DNA of 64,000 bases from positions 1 through 64,000 of the forward strand of contig JBBRLS010000007.1 in assembly GCA_038231215.1 (NCBI GenBank), in the 5' to 3' direction. The notes below the pieces were generated by a model, which did not search any database, was not told the origin of the DNA, and worked only from the letters and a program-made list of their open reading frames with translations. Position 1 is the stretch's first letter; each line of letters starts with the position of its first letter. Of this stretch, positions 1-8,692 are shown one piece after another. The position numbers and the translations under genes are program-made. This stretch comes from Schlegelella_A sp038231215 (lineage in GTDB: Bacteria; Pseudomonadota; Gammaproteobacteria; Burkholderiales; Burkholderiaceae_C).

Positions 1-536
1 CAGGCATAGCAGGGCGAGGCCGCATCGCGCGTGTCGTAGACCGAGACCTGGCCGTCGAAGACGATCGCCGCGCCGGCGACGAGCGGCTTGCCGTGGCGCA
101 CGCTGGCCGCGTTGACGGCCTGCCGGGTCGCGAAGTTGTCGCTGCAGTCGACGACGACGTCGGCCTCTGCGACCAGCGCATCGAGCCGCTCGCCTTCGAC
201 GCGCTCGTTCAGCGCCGTCACTTCGACCTGCGGATTGATGTCGGCGATCGAGCGCGCCGCCGACATCGCCTTCGGTTCGCCGATGCGCGACAGATCGTGC
301 GCGATCTGCCGCTGCAGGTTGGTCAGGTCGACGCGGTCGCCGTCGACGATCGTGATGCGGCCGACGCCGGCCGAGCCGAGGTAGAGCGCGACCGGCGAGC
401 CGAGGCCGCCGGCGCCGATGACGAGCGCGTGCGCCGCGCCCAGGCGGGCCTGGCCCTCGATGCCGATGTCGTCGAGCAGCAGGTGGCGCGAATAGCGCAG
501 CAGGTCGTCGTCGGTCATGTCGTCGTGCGCGGACAT
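1..536 (-). CDS. moeB: MoeB/ThiF/HesA-family adenylyltransferase (3' end cut by window edge)
   Basis: E1-like enzyme that would adenylate the C-terminal glycine of a small sulfur-carrier protein such as MoaD or ThiS in molybdopterin or thiamine synthesis; cytoplasmic. About 178 N-terminal residues are visible. They show the RYSRH segment near residue 14, the nucleotide-binding GAGGLG loop at about 41-46, the DGDRVDLTNLQRQ region that positions ATP, and the conserved DCSDNF segment near 135. The first ATG is at 536; an in-frame ATG at 518 (MTDDDLL) is an equally possible start. It lies 67 bp downstream of the S41 protease gene on the same strand, so the two probably form one transcript. The C-terminal zinc and active-site cysteine region lies outside the window, so MoeB and ThiF cannot be told apart here. 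Confidence 0.85.
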   Translation of the reverse strand, partial: MSAHDDMTDDDLLRYSRHLLLDDIGIEGQARLGAAHALVIGAGGLGSPVALYLGSAGVGRITIVDGDRVDLTNLQRQIAHDLSRIGEPKAMSAARSIADINPQVEVTALNERVEGERLDALVAEADVVVDCSDNFATRQAVNAASVRHGKPLVAGAAIVFDGQVSVYDTRDAASPCYA

Positions 537-603
537 GCGCCGGGCAGAAACGCGAACGCCCGTGCAGGGCACGGGCGTCGGGAGCCGGGAACGGGGTCCT
601 CGC

Positions 604-2052
604 TCAGTTCGTGGTCGCTTCGGCCTTGCGCTCGATCGCGGTCTTGCTCACCAGCACCGTCTTGCCCTTCAGACGGTTCAGCGCCTGGGCGAGCTGAAAG
701 TCTTCGGGGCTGCCGAACTCGGGCGCGGGCTTGGGGGCGCCATTGCGCGCCGCTGTCGCTGCGTTCTCGGCTTCGAGCTTCTTGCGCGCTTCTTCGCGTG
801 CCTTCTCTCGCGCCTCGTCCTTCTGCTCGGCGCCCTGACCGCTTTGCAGATGCTTCTCGAGGTCGGCCTCGCGCACGCGCAGGGCGGCGAAGAGGTTGCC
901 TTCGGCGGTCTCGTCGAGCATCACGTCGGGAACGATGCCCTTGGCCTGGATCGAGGCGCCGCTTGGCGTGTAGTAGCGCGCCGTGGTGATCTTCAGCGCC
1001 GTGTCGGCGGAGAGCTGTCGCACCGTCTGCACCGAGCCCTTGCCGAAGGTCTGCGCACCCATGATGGTGGCGCGGTGGTAGTCCTGCAGCGCGCCGGCGA
1101 CGATCTCGCTGGCCGAGGCCGAGCCTTCGTTGACGAGCACGACCAACGGCACCTTCTTCACCGCGTCGGGCAGACGCTTCAGCGGGTCGGTGTTGCCGCG
1201 ACGCATGTAGTACTCGGGCGAGGCCTTGAAGGTGGCCTTGGAGTCGGCGATCTGACCGTTCGTGGTGACGACCACCGCATCGGCCGGCAGAAAGGCGGCG
1301 GAGATGGCGACCGCGCCTTCGAGCAGGCCGCCCGGGTCGTTGCGCAGGTCGAGCACGATGCCCTTCATGTTGGGCTCCTGCTTGAACAACTCGTCGACCT
1401 TCTTCGCGAAGTCCTCGACCGTGTGGTCCTGGAACTGGTTGACGCGAACCCACGCGTAGCCAGGCTCGATGACCTTGCCTCGCACGCTGATCAGCTTGAT
1501 CTCTTCGCGGATGATGGTGACGGGGAAAGTGCGGTTCTCGGCCTTGCGGAACACCGTCAGCACGACGCGCGTGCTCGGCTCGCCGCGCATGCGCTTGACG
1601 GCCTGGTCGACCGAGAGGCCGCGCACCGGCGTGTCGTCGATCTTGGTGATGAGGTCGCCGCTTTTCAGTCCGGCGCGAAACGCGGGCGAGCCCTCGATCG
1701 GGCTGACGACCTTGACCAGGCCGTCTTCCATGCCCATCTCGATGCCGATGCCGACGAAGCGGCCGGTCGTCTGCTCGCGAAATTCCTTGAAGCTCTTCTT
1801 GTCGAAGTACTGCGAGTGCGGGTCGAGCCCGGCGACCATGCCGCCGATGGCGTCGCCGATGAGCTTTTTCTCGTCGACAGGCTCGACGTAATCGGTCTTG
1901 ACCATGCCGAACACGGCGGCGAGTTGCTGCAGCTCTTCGATCGGCAGTTGTGCCATCGAGTTGCGGGCCGTCGCTTCGAGTTGCAACGTGGTCAGCGCCC
2001 CGGCCACCGCGCCGAGCACGAGCCAACCCGCGACTTTGAGTTTCACACCCAT
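604..2052 (-). CDS. ctpA: S41-family C-terminal processing peptidase (CtpA/Prc type)
   Basis: Secreted or periplasmic serine protease of family S41 that trims proteins from their C-termini. The 482-residue product has an N-terminal hydrophobic segment (about 8-24), a PDZ domain (about 100-185, starting GIGIEMG) and the S41 catalytic core. The nucleophile-containing motif GSASASE is at 310-316 and the general-base lysine is K338 in FGKGS, giving the expected Ser/Lys dyad. The alanine- and charge-rich tail after about residue 410 is typical of the family. I chose ATG 2052 because AAGGGG lies 6 bp upstream; an upstream in-frame extension to 2130 has no ribosome site. It precedes the moeB-like gene, an arrangement I recall from other betaproteobacteria. 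About 250 bp upstream is non-coding and probably holds the promoter. Confidence 0.93.
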   Translation of the reverse strand: MGVKLKVAGWLVLGAVAGALTTLQLEATARNSMAQLPIEELQQLAAVFGMVKTDYVEPVDEKKLIGDAIGGMVAGLDPHSQYFDKKSFKEFREQTTGRFVGIGIEMGMEDGLVKVVSPIEGSPAFRAGLKSGDLITKIDDTPVRGLSVDQAVKRMRGEPSTRVVLTVFRKAENRTFPVTIIREEIKLISVRGKVIEPGYAWVRVNQFQDHTVEDFAKKVDELFKQEPNMKGIVLDLRNDPGGLLEGAVAISAAFLPADAVVVTTNGQIADSKATFKASPEYYMRRGNTDPLKRLPDAVKKVPLVVLVNEGSASASEIVAGALQDYHRATIMGAQTFGKGSVQTVRQLSADTALKITTARYYTPSGASIQAKGIVPDVMLDETAEGNLFAALRVREADLEKHLQSGQGAEQKDEAREKAREEARKKLEAENAATAARNGAPKPAPEFGSPEDFQLAQALNRLKGKTVLVSKTAIERKAEATTN

Positions 2053-2301
2053 GAACGACCCCTTCGGATACCGTGCCGCTGACGATTCAGATGACGATTG
2101 ACGCAATTTGCACCTCAGTATATTCGGCAAGCAATTTCAGAGCCTGTCGGGAGGCCGGAAGTTGCAGACGTTTTAACGGAAATACAAGAGGGAAACGTGG
2201 GTTGCCCCGCTGAACGGTACGCGGCGGCCACGAACGGTTCCCGAAACGGCGCTGTGACGTCCCTGGGTCGCAGCGGCACGCCCAATCCTTGCAAGCTCCT
2301 T

Positions 2302-3315
2302 TCAGGCCGTGGCGTAGCCGGCCGGATTGGCGAGCTGCCAGCGCCAACTGTCGGCGCACATCGCGTCGAGGTCGCGGCGGGCCTTCCAGCCCAACAGTCG
2401 CTCGGCCAGCGACGGGTCGGCGTAGCAGGCGGCAACGTCGCCGGGGCGGCGCGGCGCGATCTCGCAGGGCACGGCGCGCCCGCTGGCCCGCTCGAAGGCG
2501 CGCACCAGCTCGAGCACGCTGACGCCGCGGCCGGTGCCGAGATTGACGGTCATCGAGCCCGCGCCCGATTGCAGATGGCGCAGTGCCGCGACGTGTCCTT
2601 CGGCGAGGTCTTCGACGTGCAGGTAGTCGCGCACGCCGGTGCCGTCGGGCGTCTCGTAGTCGGCGCCGAAGACGCTCAGTTTTGCGCGCTTGCCGACGGC
2701 GACCTGGGCAATGAAAGGCATCAGGTTGTTCGGCGTGCCGCGCGGGTCTTCGCCGATCGTGCCGCTGGCGTGCGCGCCGACCGGGTTGAAGTAGCGCAGC
2801 ACGGCGACGCGCCAGGCCGCGTCGGCGCGCTCCGCGTCGCGCAAGAGGGTCTCGCCGATCAGCTTGGTCTCGCCATAGGGATTGCCCGGCGCCAGCGCGG
2901 CATCTTCGAGGATGGGCAACGTACTCGGCTGTCCGTAGACGGTGGCGCTCGAGCTGAAGACGATCGCCTTGCAGCCATGACGCTGCATCGTCTCGGCGAG
3001 CGCGATCGTGCCGCCGACGTTGTTGGCGTAGTAGGCGAGCGGCCGCGCGACGCTCTCGCCCACCGCCTTCCACGCCGCGAAGTGGACGACGGCCTCGATC
3101 TTCCAGCGCGCGAACACGGCGTCGAGCGCGGCGCGGTCGGTGACGTCGGCCTCGGCGAACATCGAGACGTCGGCGCCGAGTGCGGCGAGACGGCGCAGGA
3201 CCTCGGGCGAGCTGTTCGAGAAGTTGTCGAGGCCGGCGACGCGCAGGCCGGCCGCGTGCAGCGCGAGCCAGGTGTGCGAGCCGATGTAGCCGGTGGCGCC
3301 GGTGAGGAGGATCAT
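2302..3315 (-). CDS. galE: UDP-glucose 4-epimerase GalE
   Basis: Interconverts UDP-glucose and UDP-galactose using tightly bound NAD; supplies galactose units for lipopolysaccharide and exopolysaccharide. The 337-residue product has the extended-SDR glycine motif TGATGYIGSH at 5-14, the SSSATVYG segment at about 121-128, and the YxxxK catalytic pair Y147/K151. The GalE signatures RYFNPVGAH and RDYLHVEDLA are also present. Length matches the usual 335-340. The ATG at 3315 is preceded by poor Shine-Dalgarno sequence. It lies 54 bp after the acyltransferase gene and 249 bp before ctpA. No other galactose (Leloir) genes are adjacent, so a surface-polysaccharide role is more likely than sugar catabolism (inference). 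Confidence 0.95.
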   Translation of the reverse strand: MILLTGATGYIGSHTWLALHAAGLRVAGLDNFSNSSPEVLRRLAALGADVSMFAEADVTDRAALDAVFARWKIEAVVHFAAWKAVGESVARPLAYYANNVGGTIALAETMQRHGCKAIVFSSSATVYGQPSTLPILEDAALAPGNPYGETKLIGETLLRDAERADAAWRVAVLRYFNPVGAHASGTIGEDPRGTPNNLMPFIAQVAVGKRAKLSVFGADYETPDGTGVRDYLHVEDLAEGHVAALRHLQSGAGSMTVNLGTGRGVSVLELVRAFERASGRAVPCEIAPRRPGDVAACYADPSLAERLLGWKARRDLDAMCADSWRWQLANPAGYATA

Positions 3316-3369
3316 GACTCCATCATGCCTTGACCCGCCCGGCCGTCCGTCCCGGCCAGAGCACGTGCG

Positions 3370-4104
3370 TCAGCCGGCGCGCAGTTCCCGCGCGAAGTAA
3401 GCCTCGAGCTGCCGCAGCGCGCCGCGCCGATCGTGGGCCGCCTCGAATCTCTCGCCCAGCGAGACCCGGATCGACACGAGCTCGGGCGGCACGCGCAACA
3501 GCGGCCACCCCTTCTTCAGATACGGTGACTCGGTGCGGATCAGGATCGTCTGGATCGGTACCTGGGCCAGCTTCGCGATCAGTGTAATGCCCGGCTTGAA
3601 CGCGTTGACGGCGCAGCCCGAGGTCCGCGTTCCTTCCGGGAAAAGAATGACGACGTTGCCTTCGCGCAGCGCGGCGACGGCGTCGCGCACCAGTCCGCGG
3701 CCGCTGTCGTTGGGGATGTAGCTGGCGAGCCGGGCGCCGGGCCCGAGGAAGACGTTGCGCATCAGCCCGGCGCGCATGACGCAGACGCCGTGCGGCAGGT
3801 GCGCGACCACGATCATCGCGTCGAGCAGGGTCGGATGGTTGGCGGCGAGGATGAGGCCGCGCTTCTCGCTGCGCAGCGCGTCGAGCGCATCGGCGTCGAT
3901 GCGCATCAGTCCGAGCCCTTGCGCGCTCGCCCAGCACGAGCGATAAATGAGCGAGACGCTGGCCCGCCCGACGCGAACCGCGAGCGCCTTGGGCAGCAAG
4001 AGCGCGATCGCCCGGGCGAAGCAACTCAGCAGCAGCAGGAGCAGGCCGAGTTGTCCGATGACGAACGCGAAGCAGATCTGTCGCCAGCGGCGCGCCACCC
4101 CCAT
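3370..4104 (-). CDS. lysophospholipid acyltransferase (PlsC-like)
   Basis: Membrane-bound acyltransferase of the glycerolipid family, transferring an acyl chain to lysophosphatidate or a related lipid. The 244-residue protein begins with a hydrophobic segment (about 15-40). It carries the catalytic NHxxxxD block as NHPTLLD (about 89-95) and the substrate-binding FPEGTRTS block (about 152-159). Both essential motifs are intact. The divergent C-terminal half and the lack of a clear 1-acylglycerol-phosphate acyltransferase signature leave the acceptor open; members of this subgroup are often found beside aryl-polyene or glycolipid clusters, but no such cluster is seen here. It is followed on the same strand by galE. 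Confidence 0.85.
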   Translation of the reverse strand: MGVARRWRQICFAFVIGQLGLLLLLLSCFARAIALLLPKALAVRVGRASVSLIYRSCWASAQGLGLMRIDADALDALRSEKRGLILAANHPTLLDAMIVVAHLPHGVCVMRAGLMRNVFLGPGARLASYIPNDSGRGLVRDAVAALREGNVVILFPEGTRTSGCAVNAFKPGITLIAKLAQVPIQTILIRTESPYLKKGWPLLRVPPELVSIRVSLGERFEAAHDRRGALRQLEAYFARELRAG

Positions 4105-4127
4105 GGGTCAGACCTCGGCGATCACTT

Positions 4128-4478
4128 TCAGCGAGTGGGGCCGCTCAGCGGCTGGAGTGCGTCGCCGGGGCGGCAGCACGCCACCAGGGCCTCGCCGAGC
4201 AGGTCGCGAAAGAGGATGTTGTCGGTGTCGCTCTGCCCGTCTTTCCGAGTGGCCCGGGCGAAGGCCAGTGCGTCGCGCATCGCCGCCAGCTCGATCGCCT
4301 GGGACCGGCACAGATGACGCTGGTCGCGCAGCGCGGCATGCAGGCTGTCGAGGGCGTCGACGCACTCCAGCACGACCGTCTTCAGCCGCGCTGCGTCGGT
4401 CGCCGCTTCGGCCGTCAGGCGAAGCCTCGCCTGCACGGCCTTGAATAGCTCGTCCCAGTCTTCGATCGAAAGGTCCAA
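4128..4478 (-). CDS. small uncharacterised protein
   Basis: A 116-residue acidic, mostly helical, soluble protein with no signal peptide, no membrane segment and no motif I recognise. The start is a TTG at 4478 with GGAGA four bases upstream. It sits 23 bp before the PlsC-like gene on the same strand and about 100 bp after the Crp/Fnr-like gene, so co-transcription is possible. Base composition matches the neighbours. It is called a gene because of its position in an otherwise tight same-strand series and the plausible ribosome site; there is no functional evidence. Confidence 0.5.
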   Translation of the reverse strand: MDLSIEDWDELFKAVQARLRLTAEAATDAARLKTVVLECVDALDSLHAALRDQRHLCRSQAIELAAMRDALAFARATRKDGQSDTDNILFRDLLGEALVACCRPGDALQPLSGPTR

Positions 4479-4581
4479 TCCGTCTCCCGGGATGCAAGCC
4501 GTGTTTTAGCGATTTCCCCCCGCCCGTCCGTGCGCCAGCGCACAGTGCGGCGTCGGGCGCTGGCAAGCCGCGGTCCCGCAG

Positions 4582-5271
4582 TCAGGGGAACTGCGCCCGG
4601 TAGGCCCGGCCATCGTGCGCGTAGCAAGTGCATGCCGCGCGTTCCAGGCCGCCGCGATCGACGACGGTCAGCTCGCCACGGCGATAGGCGATCAAGCCCT
4701 GGCGCTGCAGGGCACTCGCCGCGCCGGTGATGCCGACCCGTCGCACGCCCAGCATGTAGGCGAGAAATTCGTGTGTGATATGAAAGCTGTCGCTGTGCGC
4801 GCGGTCCTGGCTCATCAGCAGCCAGCGCGCCAGGCGCGGGCCGATCCGGTGAAACCTCAGGCACGCCGCGGACGTCGCGAGTTGAGCCATCAGCACGGCG
4901 ACATAGCGCTGCATCTCGCGCCGCAGCGGCGCGCTGAGCGCCAGCTCGCGCCGGAAGGTGGCCCGGTCGACGCGCCAGGCCGTGCCCGCTCCCTGCACCA
5001 GGGCATGCAGGGGTGCGATCTCGACGCCCAGCGCGAGTTGCGCGCCCAGCATGCCTTCGCGGCCGATCATGCCGACCTCGACGCCGGGGCTTTCTTCGGT
5101 CATCGCCACCAGCGAGATGAAGCCCTCGGTCGGAAAGTAGACGTGGCGCGTCGCCGTGTCGGCCTCGTAGAGCACCGCGGCCAGCACCAGTTCGACCGGA
5201 CGGCAGACCGCCAGCAGGCGCTGCCGATCCTTGCGCGGGAGGAGCTCGATCAGGTGGTTTTCGGCAGGCAA
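4582..5271 (-). CDS. Crp/Fnr-family transcriptional regulator
   Basis: Cyclic-nucleotide-binding-fold regulator of 229 residues: N-terminal beta-roll (about 15-125) and C-terminal winged helix (about 150-215). It belongs to the degenerate group common in betaproteobacteria, with the HVYFPTEGFISL and VGMIGREGMLG segments and no obvious cAMP-contact residues or iron-sulfur cysteine ladder. The effector is therefore unknown. The recognition helix region is MLGVRRVGITGAASAL. Translation appears to start at a TTG (5271), since no ATG or GTG suits the frame. It is paralogous to the regulator at 6504-7232; the two flank an AI-2E-type permease gene. Confidence 0.85.
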   Translation of the reverse strand: MPAENHLIELLPRKDRQRLLAVCRPVELVLAAVLYEADTATRHVYFPTEGFISLVAMTEESPGVEVGMIGREGMLGAQLALGVEIAPLHALVQGAGTAWRVDRATFRRELALSAPLRREMQRYVAVLMAQLATSAACLRFHRIGPRLARWLLMSQDRAHSDSFHITHEFLAYMLGVRRVGITGAASALQRQGLIAYRRGELTVVDRGGLERAACTCYAHDGRAYRAQFP

Positions 5272-5438
5272 TCCGGTTCCGATGCGCGGGCCACTTCATC
5301 CGGAACGAGCGGATCGTCCCGCTCGGCCGCCGCTGGAGTGTGCGCGCGGCGGTGCGGGAACACCGTCTGCCACCGCACATAGCGACCCACGGCGACGCAA
5401 ATCTTGCGAGCCGAACCCTTGGGCCGGCCCGCCGGAGG

Positions 5439-6500
5439 TCAAGGCGTCGAAGTGTCCGGTTGGTCGATCCACGCCATCAGCAAGGTGTAGGTGACGGCGA
5501 GGATCACCGGCCCGACGAAGATGCCGATCAGGCCGAACGCGACCAGGCCACCGACCACACCGACGAAGATCAGCAGCAGGGGCAGATCCGCGCTGCGCCG
5601 GACCAGGTAGGGCCGCAGCACCGTATCGAGAAGGCTGGCCGCGAGCGACCAGACCAGCAGCGCCGTGCCCCACCCCGGGTGGCCGCTCCAGTAGACCCAG
5701 GCCACCGCCGGGATCAGGACCACGAGCATGCCGATCTGCGCGACGCACACGACGAAGAGCAGGGCAGTGAGGATGCCCGCGAACGGCACGCCTGCCACGG
5801 CCAGGCCCAGGCCACCCAACGCCGACTGGACGATCGCCGTGACGACGACCCCGAGCGCGACGCCGCGTATGGCCTGCGCCGACAAATGGACCAGGGCCTC
5901 GCCTCGCTTGCCGGCGAGCCGGTTGCCCAGGCGTTGCACCATGCCATGCGCGGCCTCGCCGTTGGCGTACATGAAGGCGGCCAGGAACAGGGTGAGCAGC
6001 GTCTGCAGCGCCAGGTAGCCGCCGCTCCCGGCCTCGGCCACGAACCAGGAGGCCAGGCTTCCCGCGTAGGGGACCAGACGCTGCCACAGGCCCTCCACGC
6101 CGGCCGCGGTGGCATCGTTCCAGACGCCGACGATCTTCGCTCCGACGAAGGGAAGCTCGCCGATCCACTGCGGCGGCGGCGGCAGGTTCGAGCCGGCGAT
6201 CGTGGCCGCGCGGCTGGCGATCTCCGCGCCGTTGGCGACGACCGTCAGGACCGCGAGCAGCAGCGGGGCAAGCACAAGCAGCAGCAGGCCGAGCAGCATG
6301 CATGCGATGGCGAGGCCGCGGCTTCCCCCCAGGAGCTTTTGCAGGCGCAGCAAGAGGGGCCATGTGACGACGACGATCATCGTCGCCCAGATGGTCGCGG
6401 CCATGAACGGCCGCAGGATCCAGAAAGCGGCGACCGTCAACGCGCCGATGACGACGACGCCCAGGAGCGTGCGGACCAGATCCTGCGGTGCTTGCGACAT
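5439..6500 (-). CDS. AI-2E-family (YdiK/TqsA-like) membrane permease
   Basis: Polytopic inner-membrane protein of 353 residues with about eight hydrophobic helices: two at the N-terminus (about 10-55), one at about 65-90, a less hydrophobic soluble stretch (about 90-150), and a cluster of five helices from about 155 to 345. This is the usual layout of the AI-2E (DUF20) transporter family. Family members have been linked to autoinducer-2 export, sodium/proton antiport and other roles, so the substrate cannot be assigned. The start codon at 6500 lies 3 bp after the stop of the upstream Crp/Fnr gene, which implies co-transcription and probable control by it. Confidence 0.85.
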   Translation of the reverse strand: MSQAPQDLVRTLLGVVVIGALTVAAFWILRPFMAATIWATMIVVVTWPLLLRLQKLLGGSRGLAIACMLLGLLLLVLAPLLLAVLTVVANGAEIASRAATIAGSNLPPPPQWIGELPFVGAKIVGVWNDATAAGVEGLWQRLVPYAGSLASWFVAEAGSGGYLALQTLLTLFLAAFMYANGEAAHGMVQRLGNRLAGKRGEALVHLSAQAIRGVALGVVVTAIVQSALGGLGLAVAGVPFAGILTALLFVVCVAQIGMLVVLIPAVAWVYWSGHPGWGTALLVWSLAASLLDTVLRPYLVRRSADLPLLLIFVGVVGGLVAFGLIGIFVGPVILAVTYTLLMAWIDQPDTSTP

Positions 6501-6503
6501 CTC

Positions 6504-7232
6504 TCAGGCAGCCCGCCAACGCGAGACGTGCGCCGGCAACAGGCGGTCGTACTCCTTCTTCACGACCGCATAGCACTCGCAGCTTTGTTGCTCGACGCCG
6601 GGACGGTCGAGCACCGTGATGTGGCCGCGCATGTAGCGGATCAGGCCAGCCTTCTGAAGTTTCAGCGCGCCCTCGGTCACGCCTTCACGGCGTACGCCCA
6701 GCATGTTGGCGATCAGCTCCTGGGTCATGACGAGCTCGTTGCCCTGCAGGCGATCGAGGCTGAGGAGAAGCCAGCGGCACAACTGCTGATCGAGCGAATG
6801 GTGGCGGTTGCAGACGGCCGTCTGCGCCATCTGCGTGATCAGGGCCTGCGTGTAGCGCAGGAGCAGGTGCAAGACCGGCGCCCGGTTGAATTCTTCCTTG
6901 ATGACCCTCGACTTCATGCGCAAGCCCTGCCCGGCGCTCTGCACGACCGCCCGGCTCGGTGTCGACTCGCCGCCCATGAAGAGCGAGATGCCGACGATGC
7001 CTTCGTTGCCGACCACCGCGATCTCTGCCGACGCGCCGTTCTCCATCACGTAGAGCAGCGAAACGATGGCGGTGGTCGGAAAGTACACGTGGCTCAGCGT
7101 CTTGCCCGACTCGTACAGGACATGGCCGAGCGGCAGATCGACCTCTTCGAGCTCCGGCGTCCAGCGTTTCCAGTCGTCGGCCGGAAGAGCGGCGAGCAGG
7201 TGGTTTTGTTTCGATTCCGGTGTCGCAGGCAT
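6504..7232 (-). CDS. Crp/Fnr-family transcriptional regulator
   Basis: A 242-residue regulator with a cyclic-nucleotide-binding-like beta-roll (HVYFPTTAIVSL, VVGNEGIVGIS) and a winged helix carrying the recognition region MLGVRREGVTEGALKL. Effector unknown. The start is set by GGAGG eight bases before ATG 7232; a longer reading to 7454 would run through the divergent promoter region of the dehydrogenase operon and is unlikely. Its stop abuts the AI-2E permease start. It is similar to the regulator at 4582-5271, suggesting an old duplication around the permease. Control of the divergent bkd-type operon at 7457 is possible from position alone. Confidence 0.87.
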   Translation of the reverse strand: MPATPESKQNHLLAALPADDWKRWTPELEEVDLPLGHVLYESGKTLSHVYFPTTAIVSLLYVMENGASAEIAVVGNEGIVGISLFMGGESTPSRAVVQSAGQGLRMKSRVIKEEFNRAPVLHLLLRYTQALITQMAQTAVCNRHHSLDQQLCRWLLLSLDRLQGNELVMTQELIANMLGVRREGVTEGALKLQKAGLIRYMRGHITVLDRPGVEQQSCECYAVVKKEYDRLLPAHVSRWRAA

Positions 7233-7456
7233 CCTGAGCCTCCGGCGTGAGAATTCTCTAGTGTGCGCTACCGGACAGGGACCAGCGCGCAAGCCACGGA
7301 AGCCGCGGGTCCGATCCTTTCGGAAACGCGATAACCTACGATGGCGCGTTGCCGCGGTGACCCCGCCAAGACCGCCTGCTGGTGCGCCCGGCCATCCACC
7401 GGGCCGCCGATCCTGCGATGCGTGGCCCGACACGATCGGGCGCGAAGGAGACATGA

Positions 7457-8692
7457 ATGAGCCTGCACGAGCCTTTGCATCTGCACGTCCCGGAGCCGAC
7501 CGGACGGCCGGGCCACACGACCGACTTCTCGTATCTTCACGTTTCGCCCGCCGGCGCGGCGCGCCGGCCGCCGATCGACGTCGCGCCGGTCGAGACCAGC
7601 GACCTCGCCTACACGCTGGTGCGCGTTCTCGACGACGACGGGAACGCCGTCGGTCCGTGGGATCCGAAAGCCGATGCCGCGCTGCTCGTGCGCGGCATGC
7701 GCGCGATGATGAAGACGCGGACCTTCGACGCGCGCATGCAGATCGCGCAGCGGCAGAAGAAGATCTCGTTCTACATGCAGTGCCTCGGCGAGGAGGCGAT
7801 CGCCACCGCGCATTCGCTGGCGCTGAGCGATGGCGACATGTGCTTTCCGACTTACCGGCAACAGGGCCTGCTGCTCGCCCGCGACGACGTCTCGATGGTC
7901 GACATGATGTGCCAGCTCATGTCGAACGAGCGCGATCCGCTGAAGGGCCGCCAGTTGCCGGTGATGTATTCGAACAAGCGCGCCGGCTTCTTCTCGATCA
8001 GCGGCAATCTCGCGACGCAGTTCATCCAGGCGGTGGGCTGGGCCATGGCCTCGGCGATCAAGGGCGACACGAAGATCGCCTCGGCATGGATCGGCGATGG
8101 CGCCACCGCCGAGGCCGACTTCCACACCGCGCTCACGTTCGCCCATGTGTACCGCGCGCCGGTGATCCTCAACGTCGTCAACAACCAGTGGGCGATCTCG
8201 ACCTTCCAGGCGATCGCCGGCGGCGAGGCCACCACCTTCGCGGCGCGCGGCGTCGGCTGCGGCATCGCCTCGCTGCGCGTCGACGGCAACGACTTTCTCG
8301 CCGTGCTCGCGGCTTCGCGCTGGGCCGCCGAGCGGGCGCGCAGCAACCTCGGGCCGACCCTGATCGAATGGGTCACCTACCGCGCGGCGGCGCATTCCAC
8401 TTCGGACGATCCGACCAAGTACCGGCCCGCCGACGACTGGTCGAACTTCCCGCTCGGCGATCCGGTCGCTCGCCTCGAGAAGCATCTGGTCGCGATCGGC
8501 GCGTGGTCGGCGGATCAGGGTCGCGCAATGCAGAAGGAGCTCGACGCCGAGGTGGCCGCGGCGCAGAAGGAGGCCGAAAGCCACGGCTCTCTGCTCAACG
8601 GGCACGTGCCGCCGATCGAGACGATGTTCGAGGACGTCTACAAGGACATGCCCGCGCATCTGAAGGATCAGCTCGCGCAGGCGAGGGCATGA
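7457..8692 (+). CDS. bkdA1: 2-oxoisovalerate dehydrogenase E1 component, alpha subunit
   Basis: Thiamine-diphosphate subunit of the branched-chain 2-oxoacid dehydrogenase complex, decarboxylating the oxoacids from valine, leucine and isoleucine. The 411-residue product has the TPP-binding GDG...NN motif (GDGATAEADFHTAL followed by VNN, about 213-240) and the phosphorylation-loop-like segment HSTSDDP near 313. The long N-terminal extension (about 60 residues before VRGMRAMMKTR) is typical of the bacterial BkdA1 type rather than PdhA. The ATG is preceded by GAAGGAGA. Its stop overlaps the E1beta start as ATGA. It is divergent from the Crp/Fnr gene, with about 220 bp of shared regulatory DNA. 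Confidence 0.92.
   Translation: MSLHEPLHLHVPEPTGRPGHTTDFSYLHVSPAGAARRPPIDVAPVETSDLAYTLVRVLDDDGNAVGPWDPKADAALLVRGMRAMMKTRTFDARMQIAQRQKKISFYMQCLGEEAIATAHSLALSDGDMCFPTYRQQGLLLARDDVSMVDMMCQLMSNERDPLKGRQLPVMYSNKRAGFFSISGNLATQFIQAVGWAMASAIKGDTKIASAWIGDGATAEADFHTALTFAHVYRAPVILNVVNNQWAISTFQAIAGGEATTFAARGVGCGIASLRVDGNDFLAVLAASRWAAERARSNLGPTLIEWVTYRAAAHSTSDDPTKYRPADDWSNFPLGDPVARLEKHLVAIGAWSADQGRAMQKELDAEVAAAQKEAESHGSLLNGHVPPIETMFEDVYKDMPAHLKDQLAQARA

Noticed and set aside
93..2082. Long plus-strand open frames opposite the moeB-like and ctpA genes
   Set aside because: Compositionally biased sequences with no motif; the minus strand carries clear E1-like and S41 protease motifs.
5439..6500. Assigning autoinducer-2 export to the AI-2E-family permease
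   Set aside because: The family covers several transport activities and no luxS or quorum-sensing gene is in the window.
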